This document shows, in pieces, positions 1 to 12,257 of a stretch of DNA of 64,000 nucleotides (the first letter of the stretch is position 1; every line of letters starts with the position of its first letter). The position numbers and the translations under genes are program-made. The stretch is from Microstegium vimineum (Eukaryota; Streptophyta; Magnoliopsida; Poales; Poaceae). The stretch lies in contig CM039119.1 in assembly GCA_022036555.1 (NCBI GenBank), positions 44,333,318 to 44,397,317 on the forward strand. Reading direction: 5' to 3'. The notes beneath the pieces are model-generated. The model was not told where the DNA came from and did no database searches. It was given only the letters and a program-made list of their open reading frames with translations.

Positions 1-585
1 CCGGGGCCGGGAGAGCGTACTTCAACATCGCACATGCACATTTTTTTATATGATGATATATTTATATCATATGCAAAAAGAAAACGGCTGACGTTTATTC
101 TCGTCCGTTCTTCTTTCCATTTTTTTTAGGACAACGTCCGTTCTTCTTTCCGGCGCCCTTTATTTTCTACTTTTTCTCCTGCAAGCTTTCATCACCGATC
201 GTCCTTGCCTCTAAAAACTTTTTTCGCTCTTTTTTTTTTCTTGAACCTTAACCGTTCTCTTCTCTAGCCTAGCGAGGTCTCCAGTGAGATAAGAGTTTGG
301 ATAGGATTTTACGTGAGAGCCCACCAGCAATACCTCTCAAAGTCTCATTTCAGAGCTCCTGCTTGAAATTCAAGAGTTTTTATTTTAAATTTTGTAGGAG
401 CTATTTTTTTATCTTAACTTCAATATTAGCCCTCTACTTTTATGGATCTGTTCATGTATACGGGCATGTGTGGGGAATAAATAGGAAACCAACATACTCC
501 CTCCGTAGTAGAAAAATAGGGGAGTCTCCAAGAATGAGAGTTGAAGGGCCGGGGTATTTTAGGACCATCCTACTTTAATGGCTTA
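1..585. other. Intergenic, no gene seen
   Basis: The stretch is AT-rich with poly-T and pyrimidine runs (about 120-250). No open frame has recognisable protein features. A partial MITE-like CTCCCTCCGT motif sits near 498 without a clear partner end. Nothing else can be supported. Confidence 0.5.
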
Positions 586-863
586 GAGCATTTTTAAGAG
601 ACTAGCTAAATTATTTTTTAAATGTAAAGTTGACTATTATGAATGGAAAAAACGTCTTCAACAGACTCTGTAAATGACTCTCTAAATTTAGCAGCTCTCC
701 ATTTTATCTAATTCGTTCTCTATTTTTAGATAACCTAGATTACTAGCTATCTAGTCTTTTTATTTTACGGAGTCTATTGGAGTAATCAAGTATTATCTAT
801 TTTAGAGAGTAACTAAATCACTAAATTTAGCTAGCATTTTTACCTAATCTTTTGGAGATGCTC
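586..863. mobile_element. Tourist-like MITE with TTA target duplication
   Basis: The left end reads GAGCATTTTTAAGAGACTAGC and the right end, reverse-complemented, reads GAGCATCTCCAAAAGATTAG, giving imperfect terminal inverted repeats. TTA occurs immediately outside both ends (583-585 and 864-866), the target duplication expected for PIF/Harbinger-type (Tourist) MITEs. The interior is AT-rich and non-coding. Mobilisation would need a transposase in trans. Confidence 0.6.
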
Positions 864-1192
864 TTATTAAACCCTCCAATTTAGGTTTATAGATTGAATA
901 GGAGCTCTAATGGAATTGTTGTGCATGATTCTTGTCGGACCCTATTCGGGGTATCCTATTCACGGTAGGGGTGCGAGAATGGTGCCATGATGAGGCAAGA
1001 TCGATCATTGGTTGGTCATTTTTGGTATTGTTAATATAAGAAGATCTTGTTTGGATGTCGTAGGATTTATCTTAACACACATGTATTAAACTTGTTTCGA
1101 GGTGATCAGGTTTCACTTATTTGGTTTGAAATCTATTTTGTTTAGTTCCGTAAACTTTTGGAATTTTGACACTGTTTAGATCCGTAAACTGG

Positions 1193-1668
1193 TGTTTAGT
1201 TCCGTAAACTTTTGGAATTTAGGCACCGTAGCACTTTCAGCTTTATTTGGTAATTACTCCCTCCGTCCCACAAATAACGTAATTCTTTGACTTCTACCAC
1301 TTCTCTTTGACCATTCGTCTTATTTAAAAATTTTATGTAAATAATAAAATAAATAGATCATTATGAAAATATATCTAACAATAAAATAAATCATAATAAA
1401 ACAAATAATATTTATTAAAATATTTTGAATAAGATGATCGGTTAAATAGGAATCATTGAAGTCAAAGAATTGTATTTTTTGCGGGACGGAGGGAGTATTG
1501 TCTAACCATGGCGTAAATAGGTTTAAAAGATTCGTCTTGGGAATTACAGATAAACTATGTAATTAGTTATATTTTTTACTTATATTTAATACTCTATGCA
1601 TGTGTTTAAAGATTTGATATGATAAGGAATCTTGTAAAGTTTAGGAATTTATGTGTGAACTAAATAAG
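1193..1668. mobile_element. Outer MITE-like element interrupted by a Stowaway MITE
   Basis: The left part reads TTTAGTTCCGTAAACTTTTGG and the right part, reverse-complemented, begins CTTATTTAGTTCACACATAA, consistent with the abundant grass MITE type whose ends resemble TTTAGTT. The middle is occupied by the Stowaway element at 1257-1495. A partial repeat of the left end lies just outside at 1139-1165. The outer boundaries are approximate. Confidence 0.45.
1257..1495. mobile_element. Stowaway MITE
   Basis: The ends are CTCCCTCCGTCCCACAAA and its inverted counterpart (reverse complement begins CTCCCTCCGTCCCGCAAA), followed on both sides by a shared TTCTTTGACTTC block. TA flanks both ends (1255-1256 and 1496-1497), the Tc1/mariner-type target duplication. 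It is 239 bp and non-coding. It lies inside another MITE-like repeat. Confidence 0.85.
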
Positions 1669-2499
1669 TATGCGTGTGGGCGTTGGTTTGCCCCAGAGAA
1701 TTTACCAGCAGCAGGGTGCGTGCGTCCCTGTCCTTGTGTTTTATTTCTGTTCCACACACACAAAAAAAGGTATGGGTGAATATTACTATACCGTACCGAA
1801 AGAAAGAAAAGAATCGTGTAGTATCTCATTGTTGGTGGCCGGCTGGACACGAGCCATCGCTCGTGTATTGATGGGGCCATGCATGCATGGCATTGAACAT
1901 GATGGCTGTAGCACATGCAAGAGGCGTGACTGATGGTGCAGGGAGCGTCAGTGACCGCCGTGACGTGACCCACCGGGCGGGCCCCGCAGTCAGTCTCAGG
2001 TCCTCCTTGCATGCGGGCCCCGCGGCATGGGCATACAATCTACTAGTGGGATGCATGGCTGTGACTGTTGTGTCACACGTTTTTGCGATCCTTTCTTCCT
2101 TCCCTTCTTGACTGATGATGATGATGGTCGAGTTGCATGCATATATGCCCGCAGATAAACCCGGCCTTCTCTTCTTCTTTTTTTAATAAAGTATACATGT
2201 ATATATTAATTAATAAAAAAATATGTTCAAATATAAGTATATCAAATAAGGATACAAAAGACAGCTGTCCAATCTATATTCTACGACAAAGTAAACCGGC
2301 TACATTAGCATCTCATTTTTATCCGAACGAACCCGGCCCCGAAGGAAAATGTAGGATGCATGTGTGTACTACAGTGGGCCCACCAGTCAAGTCCATGTTA
2401 ATTCTTGTACGTGCAGGAGATGGAGATGGTCATACCAGTTGCACCTTTCTACTTACTAGTCTCTCTTGTCATGTTTAGATTCTGAAAATGGGGCGAAAA

Positions 2500-2757
2500 A
2501 AAATCTTGTAGCACTTGTTATATCACACTGTAGCAATTTTGTTTTTATTTGATAATAATTGTCCAAACATTGATTAATTAGGCTTAAAATGTTCGTCTCA
2601 CAAAGTACAATAAAATTGTGCAATTAGTTTTTTTATTTCATCTATATTTAATACTTTATATATGTGCCGGTATTTTGATGTGACGGAGAATAGGAATTTG
2701 ATGTGATAGGGATGTGATGAAAAGTTAGGAAAAGTTGGAATCTAAACACAGCGCCGC
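2500..2757. mobile_element. MITE-like repeat, inverted relative to the one at 1193
   Basis: The segment contains the TTCGTCTCACAAAGT-type block, followed by ATTTAATACTTTATATATG and an end with AAGTTGGAATCTAAACACA. This order matches the right half of the 1193-1668 element. Ends and target duplication could not be fixed, so the boundaries are approximate. Confidence 0.3.
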
Positions 2758-2962
2758 GCAGGTAGAGGTCCGTAGGTTGCAGGCACGCGGAGGCTTTTGT
2801 TGAAGCGTATAAGAAACGACTTGCATGCCAGACAGAGGATGAGAAAGTAGCAGGCATGCATGCGGCAGCTGGTTCGTATATGCATGCCCACTGCTGCACG
2901 CATTGCTCGATTCATGCTTGTGCCTTTGTGGGGAATTAAAATCCCAAACCACAAACCCAATC

Positions 2963-3077
2963 GGTCTGTTCGTTTGACTGTTTTTGTCTGATAAGTTAGC
3001 TGATACTATTTTTATTGTTTTTATATACGACAAAAATACTGTTTCAGTGACTGATAAGCCAAACGAATAGAGCGAAC
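2963..3077. mobile_element. Short hAT-type MITE-like repeat
   Basis: The left end GGTCTGTTCGTTTG and the right end (reverse complement GTTCGCTCTATTCGTTTGG) form an imperfect inverted repeat around a TCTGATAAG/CTGATAAGCC pair. This matches a common grass MITE layout. No clean 8-bp duplication was found, so the class is uncertain. A diverged relative may lie near 31683-31790. Confidence 0.35.
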
Positions 3078-5012
3078 ATTGCTTATGTGATTCAGTAAAA
3101 TTGTGTGTGTGTGCGCGCGCGCAGCTTGTTTGGCGCCTGCATGCAAGAAACATTGCTCCCAGCCTCCCACACACAGCTCAAAAATTGCCATTTGCATACA
3201 ACGCTGCTAGCCTGCTACCCAAAATGACTGCAATAATCATGCTGCATTATCGGTCAAAGACTAGTGCTAACGAAATAAAGAAACACGTCTTAGGCCTCCT
3301 TTAAAATTAAGGGGATTTTTTACAGGAATTAATCCTATAGAGATTAATTCACTTTTATAGAAAAATCATACATTTCCCCTATATATCAATTTAATTAGTT
3401 TTTGGTTCATAGAGTTGTAAGTAGGCAGCTGGAAACTTATTAAGGTCTGCATATATATATGGGGGACAAACTACTATAGTGCTCCAATTGCTTTCTCTCT
3501 TTTTCCTTTTCGTTTTCTGTTTTGCAAATTAAACTGTCTCAAGTTATGCATGAATTGCAAAGCGGCACTTGGATTGGATTGGATTGGATTGGATGGTCTA
3601 CAAACTACATTAAAGGTACAAAAGGATGGAGTTCAAAATTTGGAGCCTTTTTTGACTCATGAGTAGGACTGGCCGGTAGCTCATGTGCGCCAGGGTCCAT
3701 CATGGAGCAAGCGAGAAGGTAATAATAGCAGCAACTCCTCTGGAACTCCCACCTGGCCCCTACACACATGACCCGGCCAAAGAAAGGGATAGCATTTGTT
3801 GTGTAGGCAGCGCAGCAGCAGCACCACCACTTGTTGATCTACCACCACGGCCGCCTTGGTTTAATTAAACTATGATGACAATCTGCATATACTAATTATA
3901 ACTAGTGTAGTGTAGTGTAGTAGTACTTAACATTCCATTCGTTAACAATGATCTAAATATACGCATGTAGTTTAATTATGAAGTTAAAAGTGGTAGGTTG
4001 TTATCAAATCGTTTAAACCAGATATGAGCTTTAATACATAATTTAACTAGCCGCTTGAATTAATAATTACAGTAGAAAACAGTGAAGATGGGTCTGATCA
4101 GCAACTGTACTGTTTTAATTAATTATTTAGTATGTCCGTCCGGCCGACGAATTGAATTGGCCGGATTAGCACGAAATGGTCCATGTATGTATGCACAACA
4201 ATACGACTACAATCATTGCAAAAACTAGTTGTATCTTTTGCACATGGAAAGCCGTCACGTACGTAGGTACAGTACAAGGACTCGCTACCAAACTCTCGAC
4301 GTAGAAATAAGCGGCTTGTTTCGGCACAACAGCTGTGAGGTGTTTTTTTAAAAAATACCAATTTTTAAAATAGTTTTATGGATGAAACTATTTTTCTCCT
4401 CATCTTATAAAGATATGAAGTGGGATGAAATTAAAAAAAATAATTTATCTTAGTTCTCTATCTCATTTCTCTTTATATCCATACGCACATAAAGTTGTTG
4501 ATAAAGTTGTTTTGCTAAATATTTTTTTTAAATAGCTCATCTTCACTTTAAAAAGTTGCTCATAAAGTTATTTTCTAAAAAAAATAGTTTTAATCTAAAT
4601 TGTGCTAAACATGCTCTAATTATTTACGCATCTATATTATTAATTAATTTCTCATTTAAGTACTAATTTTGGCCTGATGAGATGTGAATTTATTTTGACT
4701 CGCGCGAGCTGAGGGAGGGCCGGCATCTGGTGAAATAAGCTATTCCAACTTACTTTATGTGTGTATTATAAGCTTTTCCATAACAGGAAATTGAGACAAT
4801 GTGATTGCGTACATTATTCGTCCTTAGTTAGGCATTTATATATTCGTCCTTATTTAATTAGTTAGGCATAATTCCGTTAGCATATAGTACTGTTACTGAT
4901 TAGTGGTTATTTACAGGGCCTACACGCATGGTTTTAATTTGTGAAACATGTAAAGATTTTGCAGCAGTGAGAAAACCATATTGCTTTTGAATTAGTTAGC
5001 ACTTGTAGTATA

Positions 5013-5244
5013 CTCTCGGTCATCCTCATTTCCTGAGAAGTCAAACTTTTTTTACTTTGACCATATATGTATAAAAATATAAATATTTTTAATATATGAT
5101 TAATACCATTAGATAGATCATTGAATATATTTTTATAATAAATTTATTTAGAAATATAAATATTGTATGTATTTATTATAATTTAGTTAAAGTTGAAAAA
5201 ATTTAACCTACATACATTCATAGCAGCTTTCTTTTCGGAAGGAG
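5013..5244. mobile_element. Diverged Stowaway-like MITE
   Basis: The left end CTCTCGGTCATCCTCATTTCC and the right end TTTTCGGAAGGAG retain the general Stowaway pattern with AAGTCAAAC / GTTAAAGTTGA inside. TA flanks both ends (5011-5012 and 5245-5246). The ends have diverged more than in the 1257 copy. Confidence 0.45.
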
Positions 5245-7420
5245 TATATTTATTAATCTGGCAGAAAACTCTGGATTGGATCAAGCAAATGACGGGTATA
5301 TAATTATTAATCTACACATACGGATCGGAGAAGATCCAGAACGACTCGTGTCACATGATTTTGGCATGTACTCCGAGAAAGCATAATACCGAAAAGTCAA
5401 CTAAACAAGCCAAGCAATTTTGTATATTAAAGATGATCAAAATCGATTTGATTCGACATACTCCGTAGAGTATATTGAAGTCATATATCACATCGCACAT
5501 CTTTCATCACCAAAAAAAATTATGAAATACGGAGCACTAGTCATATATATCATATGTCACGAAAGTGCAAGTCGGCAGTCGGCTCGTCCGTATTCCTACC
5601 ACTACCAACTTATCCAGAGGTGAAATTCTGAAAACAAAAACCATTCGAATTTTAATTGGGACCAGATGCATAGGAGTACTGTGTACAGTAGTCTGTAGTG
5701 TAGGACTACGTCCATCGAAGCAGGCAGCCGTGCGCGCGGTCAAAATTTCTGTACACTCACGCGTGCGTCGTACGTGCATGGCGCGCTATATACGCAACCG
5801 CGCCGAATTGAAAGCAAGCGGAACGCCGTTCACGAGGCCCGGCCGGCCTCCGTGTGGCCGCGGTGCTTTTGCCGGCGAGCGCCAGCCGATGGAGGGCATT
5901 TCTTTTCTTCCGCTTGCTGCAAGAGATTGCACGGACACACGAGCTTTACCTTTATTTTACTCCCTCCCATCACAAAAAAAGCAGTGGCGTTTTTACATCA
6001 GCATGCACGCTCGTCCGCGGTAAAAGAAAAACCCCGTCATTTTGGTAATTATAATTTCTACTAACTAGCCAGTCGCGGCACGCAATTGCATTGTCAGTAC
6101 TAAAAACAAAATAAGATTGTAGAAGAATCAATCGATTTTTAGGCATTATATTATTTTCTCTATATTTTTTTCTCGAAAACGATCTCAAATATAAAAATTC
6201 AAAATTACAAAATTGCAGACCTTACTGAGAACAACAACTTTGGTATAAAAATATCTTCATTTTACTTTATAAAATACATATTATTTTTCTAATGAAACAA
6301 ATGCTAATGCATATTATTATGGCGTTAAAATTTTATATAACTTTTTTGAGCATCTTAATATCCTCAAACAAAAAAACTCAAAACTAAAGAAATGTAGATC
6401 TCGTCAAGATCCACAACTTTCATATAAAAATCATCTTAATCTGATGTCATATTGAAGAATTATGATTTTTTTTCCCGAAAGTTCACTCTTGTTACGCGCC
6501 ACTCCCGGTAACGCGAGAAAACAACAGTGGGACGCTAACGCGCGACAAACTTTTTTACGTCGAAAACAATGTCCAATATGACAGCTTTTGTCACGCCACA
6601 TACGTTGGCATGACTGCATTATTTGGTCACCTCCATATTGTTAGCGCGATCAGAAGAGACAAATATGAAATTTTGTTTTGCAGCGGTTATTATTAAAATA
6701 CTGAAATAAAAAATATTAAAAAAATCACGGGCTAGAGGTTCTGAGACGGACAGGCTGGAATCTAGCGCTAGGGTTTGGTAAACTGTGGGGAGTAAAGATG
6801 AATGACTGTTTGTTTGGGTTATTTTGGACTGCACTTACTAAAATTTTTGGTTTGCGCCCGGAGATACAACCCCGCAGCCCTGGACCCAAATCCGTCTCTG
6901 ATTATAAAACTATTTTGTGAGACAAATCCTGCATATATGCCTAACGACTCTAAATAGAAAATGATACACCAGGAGTACTAGTAATAAACATTCCAGAGTC
7001 TGAAAGTTTCAGATTTACATGCATGGTTCCGGGAAGCTTTTTACATGAATTTGTAACCGAAATTTGAACGATTTTCCCGTGAACTTTTCCTGCAGTTTTG
7101 TCTGTCCAAGAAGAACCGCGTCCATAGAGGACTCAAATCCTCAACAGACACCCGGATCCGGCACCAAAACCCCTCCAAGAGCAAAGCTTCCTCGTCATTA
7201 CCCAACCCAACCCTGCTCTGCTCACAACAATCGATTTAACTCCCACCACCTCAAAAACTGCAAGCCACGACCAGCGTCTCCTCCACCTTCACCACCAGTT
7301 CACCACCACCTCCCTCTCCGCTCTCTTCCTCCCAACGACTCAAACCGCCACCGTCACTACTCTCTGAACCACCAAGGCTGCTGCTGCTGCTGCAGAGAGG
7401 GGCGCGGGCGGGCGAGCGCC

Positions 7421-8216
7421 ATGGGCAACTGCCAGGCGGCGGAAGCGGCGGCGGTCATCATCCAGCACCCGGGCGGGAAGGTCGACCGGCTCTACTGGTC
7501 CACCACCGCCGCCGATGTCATGCGGAACAACCCAGGACACTACGTTGCCCTCGTCATCCTCCGTGTTCCTGCTGATAACAAGCCTGCCGCCGACGTCGCC
7601 GCCGCCGGGGACGCCGCGGCGGCGTCGGCCACCGGCAGTGGCGGGGTCAAGATCACCAGGGTCAAGCTGCTCAAGCCCAAGGACACGCTGCTCCTTGGCC
7701 AGGTCTACCGCCTCATCACCGCGCAAGGTTGGTTAGCTTAGCACTCAGCTATCAGCTGTCCTGGCCATGGCTGCTTGAATTTGTGCCTCGATTTCTTGTC
7801 TTCCGCTCCGGTGTACGTAATCTTCAAATTCTCATCAAACCCCCGATCCTGCTCCGCGCGCAGAGGTGACGAAGGCGCTGCGGGCGAGGAAGAACGAGAA
7901 GATGCAGCGGTGCGAGGCCATTAGTCAGCAGCACGAGCAGCTCCGGCGCGGCGACGGGGCGGCCCAGAGCTCTTCCAACCAGGTCGGTCAGCGATTCTCA
8001 TCTCTGACACCATTTTTTTGCCTGCCTGCTGCAAGAAGCAAGCAGTTACTGATTCTCCCCCCCACCCAACGCTGTGTGTCGTTTCAGGACGGGAAGCAGG
8101 ACAAGGACCGGCACCGGGGAAGAGGCCGGCACTGGCGGCCGGCGCTGCAGAGCATCTCCGAGGCCGCGAGCCAGAGCAGCAGCAGCACCGTCTCTGAATC
8201 CGCCGCCACCAGCTAA
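7421..8216 (+). CDS. PADRE (DUF4228) domain protein, three exons
   Basis: Exons 7421-7727, 7864-7982 and 8088-8216 join in phase to about 184 residues. The N-terminus MGNCQAAEAA with an AVIIQHPGGKVDRLYW block, then NPGHYVALVI and a VKLLKPKDTLLLGQVYRLIT block, is the plant PADRE/DUF4228 pattern. MGNC is a plausible myristoylation/palmitoylation start (inference). The middle is Ala-rich, followed by a basic ALRARKNEKMQR helix and a Ser-rich tail (residues about 160-184). PADRE proteins are known mainly as stress- and pathogen-responsive proteins with no assigned enzymatic role. The ATG at 7421 is chosen because the family starts with MGN; the open frame continues upstream to 7064 but that Pro/His-rich stretch looks like 5' UTR. 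Intron 2 (7983-8087) is 105 nt with no in-frame stop. The gene stands alone. Confidence 0.85.
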
Positions 8217-9968
8217 TGCTACTCACCGGACTCTGGCACTCTGCCATCCGGCCGGCGCTCTATTTCGATCTTCATTTTTTTTATTGTCATTTCTGTTTGT
8301 TTGTTAGTAGTAGTATATAAAGTGCTTGAGCATAGCCAGAAATGAAAAAAAACCCCTGTAAATCAGAGTGTCAGAGCAGGATCAATAGGAAGTTTGTTTC
8401 GTCTCTCATGTGGTTTGGCATGGTGAAAAAAACTGCGTATTCAGATCAATCGGGTGGTTTGCCAATTGTAACTTTCCAAACACTGAGCAGAAAGGAAGAA
8501 AAATGATACTACAATCCTTACTCTTCGATCCAGAGCAAGGACACTAAGAATTTTAAGTCACCTCGAGAAAAAGGTTTAAGCACGGGACTCTTGTGCCGTA
8601 CGGTATTATTTGGGCATGTTTGGATTCTCTCCTCTAAACTTTATTTAAACTAAAAGTTTCAAATAGATGTTCTAAAATTTAGATGGTATAAAATTAGTTC
8701 TAAACTTCACTTTAGAGTTTTAGATCTCATATGTGAGCTAAAGTGCGGTTTTAGAACTCTGAAGAGCAGAGGTGGGAATCCAAAAAGGCCCATAGTCTTC
8801 GCATCACTAGCCGAAACTAAACTCAACAAAAAAAAAAGGTGTGCTTTGGCAATTGTAACTTTGCAAAGCATGAAGTCTGAGCACAACGTGAAAAGAACAC
8901 AACTTAACAAAAGAATTTCAATTTCAAACTGGAGATTAGTATATTTCGAAGCTGCTCGAGAGTCCAGAGACAAATACCAAAACACTAGCAGAGACCATCA
9001 TACATACATATTGCAAATCTTGATTCTTGAGCACTGCAGGCGTCCAAATTACTCATAAACTAGGGACAGTACCATTCTTCATCTAGAATTCGTGATGTTC
9101 GAGGCGCCTTCATTTTTTTTTCAGAATTAATCAGAGCTTACCATTGAGTGACTGACACTGACTGTCAGGTGCTAAGCACATGCGATTCAGTGTAAAATAC
9201 TCGGCAGACGAGGACAACACCCGCTGCTGCCTGCTGCTGATGAAGTAGTGAGTGTTTAGGCCTGGCGCTAAGCTCCATGAGACAACTTGGGGGAGACGCC
9301 GGCAGTGCCAGCCCGGACGGACACCGTCCACGGCTGCCACTGCCAGTGGAGCTCCAGCCAGCCGCTGGGCGTTGGCCGAGCCGAGACCGCCCGCGCACGT
9401 GTGGGCGTGTGGCGTGCTGCCGCCCACCGCTGCGGTCTTGGGATTCAGTACGGCTGTCCTGCAGGCTGCAGCCTGCACGAGGGTCAGCTCAGCCTGCACT
9501 GCATTGGGAACAAACAACTGCTACTCAAACTGAAAACTGAGCTCAGCTACTATTATTGTATTGCAACAGCCAGTGCAGCGTTACGCAGGGCAGCGATCAT
9601 GCATGTTGGACAGAGATCAGACGCGCCATGATCGTCTGAACATTTTATGGGTCCTGGCCTCTTAAGGTTTGCGCGAGGAAAATTACTGAATATAATCCAG
9701 CTGGTGATTTCTGCGCATGCCCCCGCCAATGTCTCAGATCCAGATCTTAGGGTGTATTGGACTATTGGGTGGGGTTTTGTTTGATTATTTGGTCTGGGAT
9801 CCATGCATCCTGTCACGGCTCAATGATTCTGGAAGGGGCAAAAGCCTGATTAGCAGCGTGCGTGCGTGCGTGCTGCTAAAGGGCAAAGAGGAGTATCATT
9901 GTTCAGAAAAAGTCTGAATCTTTTTTCTTTTTTGAACAGATCAAATTGTGGTGGCAGGAATTGGTAAT
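8217..9968. other. Intergenic, one MITE, no gene supported
   Basis: Apart from the MITE at 8612-8791 there is a GC-rich block at 9270-9500 with overlapping open frames on both strands but no recognised domain. Around 9900-9960 the sequence resembles the 3' flanks of the hAT-derived genes farther right (compare 40500-40570 and 46980-47060). Confidence 0.45.
8612..8791. mobile_element. MITE with GGGC...TTTGGATTC ends
   Basis: The left end GGGCATGTTTGGATTC and the right end (reverse complement GGGCCTTTTTGGATTC) form a 16-bp imperfect terminal inverted repeat. Inner copies of TTTAGA/TCTAAA add to the palindrome. The element is about 180 bp and non-coding. Target duplication is unclear, so the superfamily is not assigned. 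Confidence 0.55.
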
Positions 9969-11459
9969 CTATATATTCCTGGCCCAAAAGGCCCACAACA
10001 AATCTAGATCACCTCTGGAAAGAAAAACAAGCTCTTCAACCCATTGTTTACTACCGGACTCAGATATTGCTAGTGTTGCAGTTCTTGTTGCAGCCTTCCA
10101 ATCACTAATGCATGGTAGTGCCAACACATCACGCGCCATCCGAGCAATCGTTGGATAGTTCCTGCTGTGCTCCTTCCACCACTGGAGAACACTAGGTTTA
10201 CCTGCTGCTCCTTTTAAACCAACTGGCTCACTTGTCGTGGGCTGTGGCGCTTGCAAATACTGATCAAGTTCAGTCATCGGTCTCTCACTATACTGGTACT
10301 GGTACTGATAATGATGATAGCACTCCACCAGTGTATCAACATTTACGACAGTTCCCTTGCTAGTTTTAGACCTGGAAGTGTTGTTAGTGTCTTCTGCCTG
10401 ATCCAAATACTCATTGAAGAGGTTCGCCAATGTATCATACACATCGTGAATACAATCTAGTACACTTTTTTCCAAACCAAGAAGCCAAATGGAGGATCTA
10501 AAGCGCTCCAGGCGGCATTTAGGATCCATGATCATAGGCATACAGAAATGGAAGAAGCAGATCTTCCAGCTTTCCTTGAACTTCTTTTGCATCTTCTCCA
10601 GTATTTTGGAAAATGTGCCATCATCCTGGCAGATATGAAATTCAAAATGCACATCCTTCTTCACATTCCACAGCATGCTAAATAAATGAGCTGGAGTAGG
10701 GTATCTTTCGGTGGAGTCCACGTGTTTATGAAGATCGTCCAATTTATCACAAATCTTCCCTGCTGTCCACCAAGCTTCTGATGACGGTGCATATCTGCAG
10801 TTGGGATGCTGTACTGCTGAAGGAGTGTGACCGATTGTACACTTAGAGAACTTTGACAGCTTCTCCAAGGTTTTCTCGAGTTCATCCAGCCCCACCTGAA
10901 TAACCCGATCAACTAAATGAGTTGCATAACGTGCCACAAACAAGCTATGGTTTGCAGAAAGTGGATTTCGTTCGTGAAGGTTGGCTTTGACACTCAAAGC
11001 CACTGAATTATCAATGAATGGATCATCCAATATAATGCAGAAAACCTTGCCATCAAGGTCCCAATCTTCAAGAGCTCCCGATATGATATCACTCAGCTCC
11101 TTTGCATCACAAGAGGAATCCACGGCATGAAATGTGATGAACTTTTGCTGCTTTTCCCATTCATTATTGATGTAATGAAGTCTCAAGCATAAGAATGCCA
11201 AGACTGGATCATAGTTCCACATGTAGACACTCAAGCAAACACGACTGCGTAAGGCTGTAAACTCCTGCATCAGCTTGGATTTTTCTTTCTGAAACAAGTT
11301 CGAAGTGTTCATCATCAGGTCATCATGTGATGGCATCTTGACTAAAGGATTCAACCAAGTAACTAGCCCTCTGAATCCATCTTGATCCACCATCTTTGGC
11401 AGGTGCCCATGCATGGCCAGTATCTTGATGAGTTCTTCATGAGAAGCATTCTCATCCAC
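9969..11459 (-). pseudogene. hAT-derived RICESLEEPER-like protein, copy 1, N- and C-terminally truncated
   Basis: The single long frame gives 496 residues. It matches the body of the three genes at 41-55 kb: a PKMVDQDGFRGLVTWLNP block, CLSVYMWNYDP, a FLCLRLHYINNEWEKQQK block, a DUF4413-like PMIMDPKCRLERF...LANLFNEYLDQ region (about 315-370) and the hAT dimerisation motif VLQWWKEHSRNYPTIARMAR (about 440). The BED zinc finger is absent. The reading frame extends about eleven codons upstream of the ATG (to about 11492), aligning with the ENASHEEL linker, then hits stops. The C-terminus diverges after WVEELV, where paralogues have QDWL and a further exon. The first catalytic Asp position is Tyr and the usual dimerisation-region Glu is Ala. 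The upstream region at 12100-12280 matches the 5' block of the copy at 55.5 kb, so this is a gene copy with deleted ends. Expression of the remaining frame is possible but unproven. Confidence 0.75.
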
Positions 11460-12248
11460 CTCCTGATGCTTTTGACTTTCATTATAAGGTTGCCGCTATC
11501 TGAATTTTGTGGCGATGCAATGGAATGACTTTTTATTCAAGATGTTAAGTCAACACACTTCTTTCTATAACCCTAGCTCCTAAGAATAATAACAGAAGAG
11601 AACTAGTGAATGTTAAAGACCAAATCTGATATTCTGAAATATCAATAGAGCTTGTGAGTGTAAAACAACATGAAAGTTGAAGCAATAACACGAGTGCTGT
11701 AAATATTTGGTCCACAGGAGAGAAAAAGTTAAACAACATTAAAGAGGCAAGAAGAATACGCTAGTTAACCATGTATTGGTTGCAAAGCTATCACTGCGTA
11801 TCAAAAAGACGAGAGAGCCGTACCGTTCACCATTTTATGGCTTTCTCGTCGATGAAAATTCAGACTTTTGTCACTATCACACTCTATCCATGTCTAGTAA
11901 CCTACAAAATACAAACCAAGGAAACTAAATCATCCATCCTGATCTTCCGAAGCAGATGATCAACTGAATCAACTGAAATAAGATCTACAGATATCAACAA
12001 GTCGCGGTGCAGTTTGTCTCCCTCTCCCTCCTCCCCACCCCACCCCATGACCCCCACCCAAAAAATACAGAACATCAAGAAATAGGCGAAGGCGAAGCCC
12101 ATACCGATCTTTGCAATCTCACGGCAAGAGCTGGTTTCTCGGAGGCTGGGGGGGGGGACGGAGGGGGAAACGCAGCACTCTTCCCCTCGGCTTCGCCGGC
12201 GGAAGAGACGAGGCGGCAATGGAGGGAACGGGAAAACCGGGAGTGGCC

Positions 12249-12257
12249 TTTCCCGCC
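12249..12257. promoter_or_regulatory. E2F-like site upstream of hAT-derived copy 1
   Basis: TTTCCCGCC fits the E2F consensus TTTSSCGC. It lies about 150 bp upstream of the putative 5' exon donor near 12103, within the block homologous to the promoter of the copy at 55.5 kb. Function is inferred from sequence only. Confidence 0.4.

Larger units (their letters stand above)
1669..7063. other. Intergenic, repeat-rich, no gene supported
   Basis: Short open frames exist (for example near 1670-2110 and 5565-6064) but none has a family motif or splice-consistent extension. Visible items are a MITE-like block near 2500-2757, a 115-bp MITE-like block at 2963-3077, a (GGATT)5 microsatellite at 3571-3595, AT-rich MITE-like DNA at 4320-4620, a Stowaway-like element at 5013-5244, and a repeat around 6190-6620 that resembles part of 57040-57330. 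Confidence 0.5.

Noticed and set aside
3571..3595. (GGATT)5 as a telomere-type or regulatory repeat
   Set aside because: Short simple repeat with no telomeric unit and no gene nearby.
5565..6064. Two overlapping frames as a possible gene
   Set aside because: No motif, no splice logic, and flanked by MITE-like DNA.
7064..7420. Upstream extension of the PADRE reading frame
   Set aside because: The Pro/His/Ser-rich extension precedes the family-typical MGN start and looks like 5' UTR.
9252..9631. GC-rich overlapping open frames on both strands
   Set aside because: No domain, no splice-consistent extension and similar open length on both strands, as expected from base composition.
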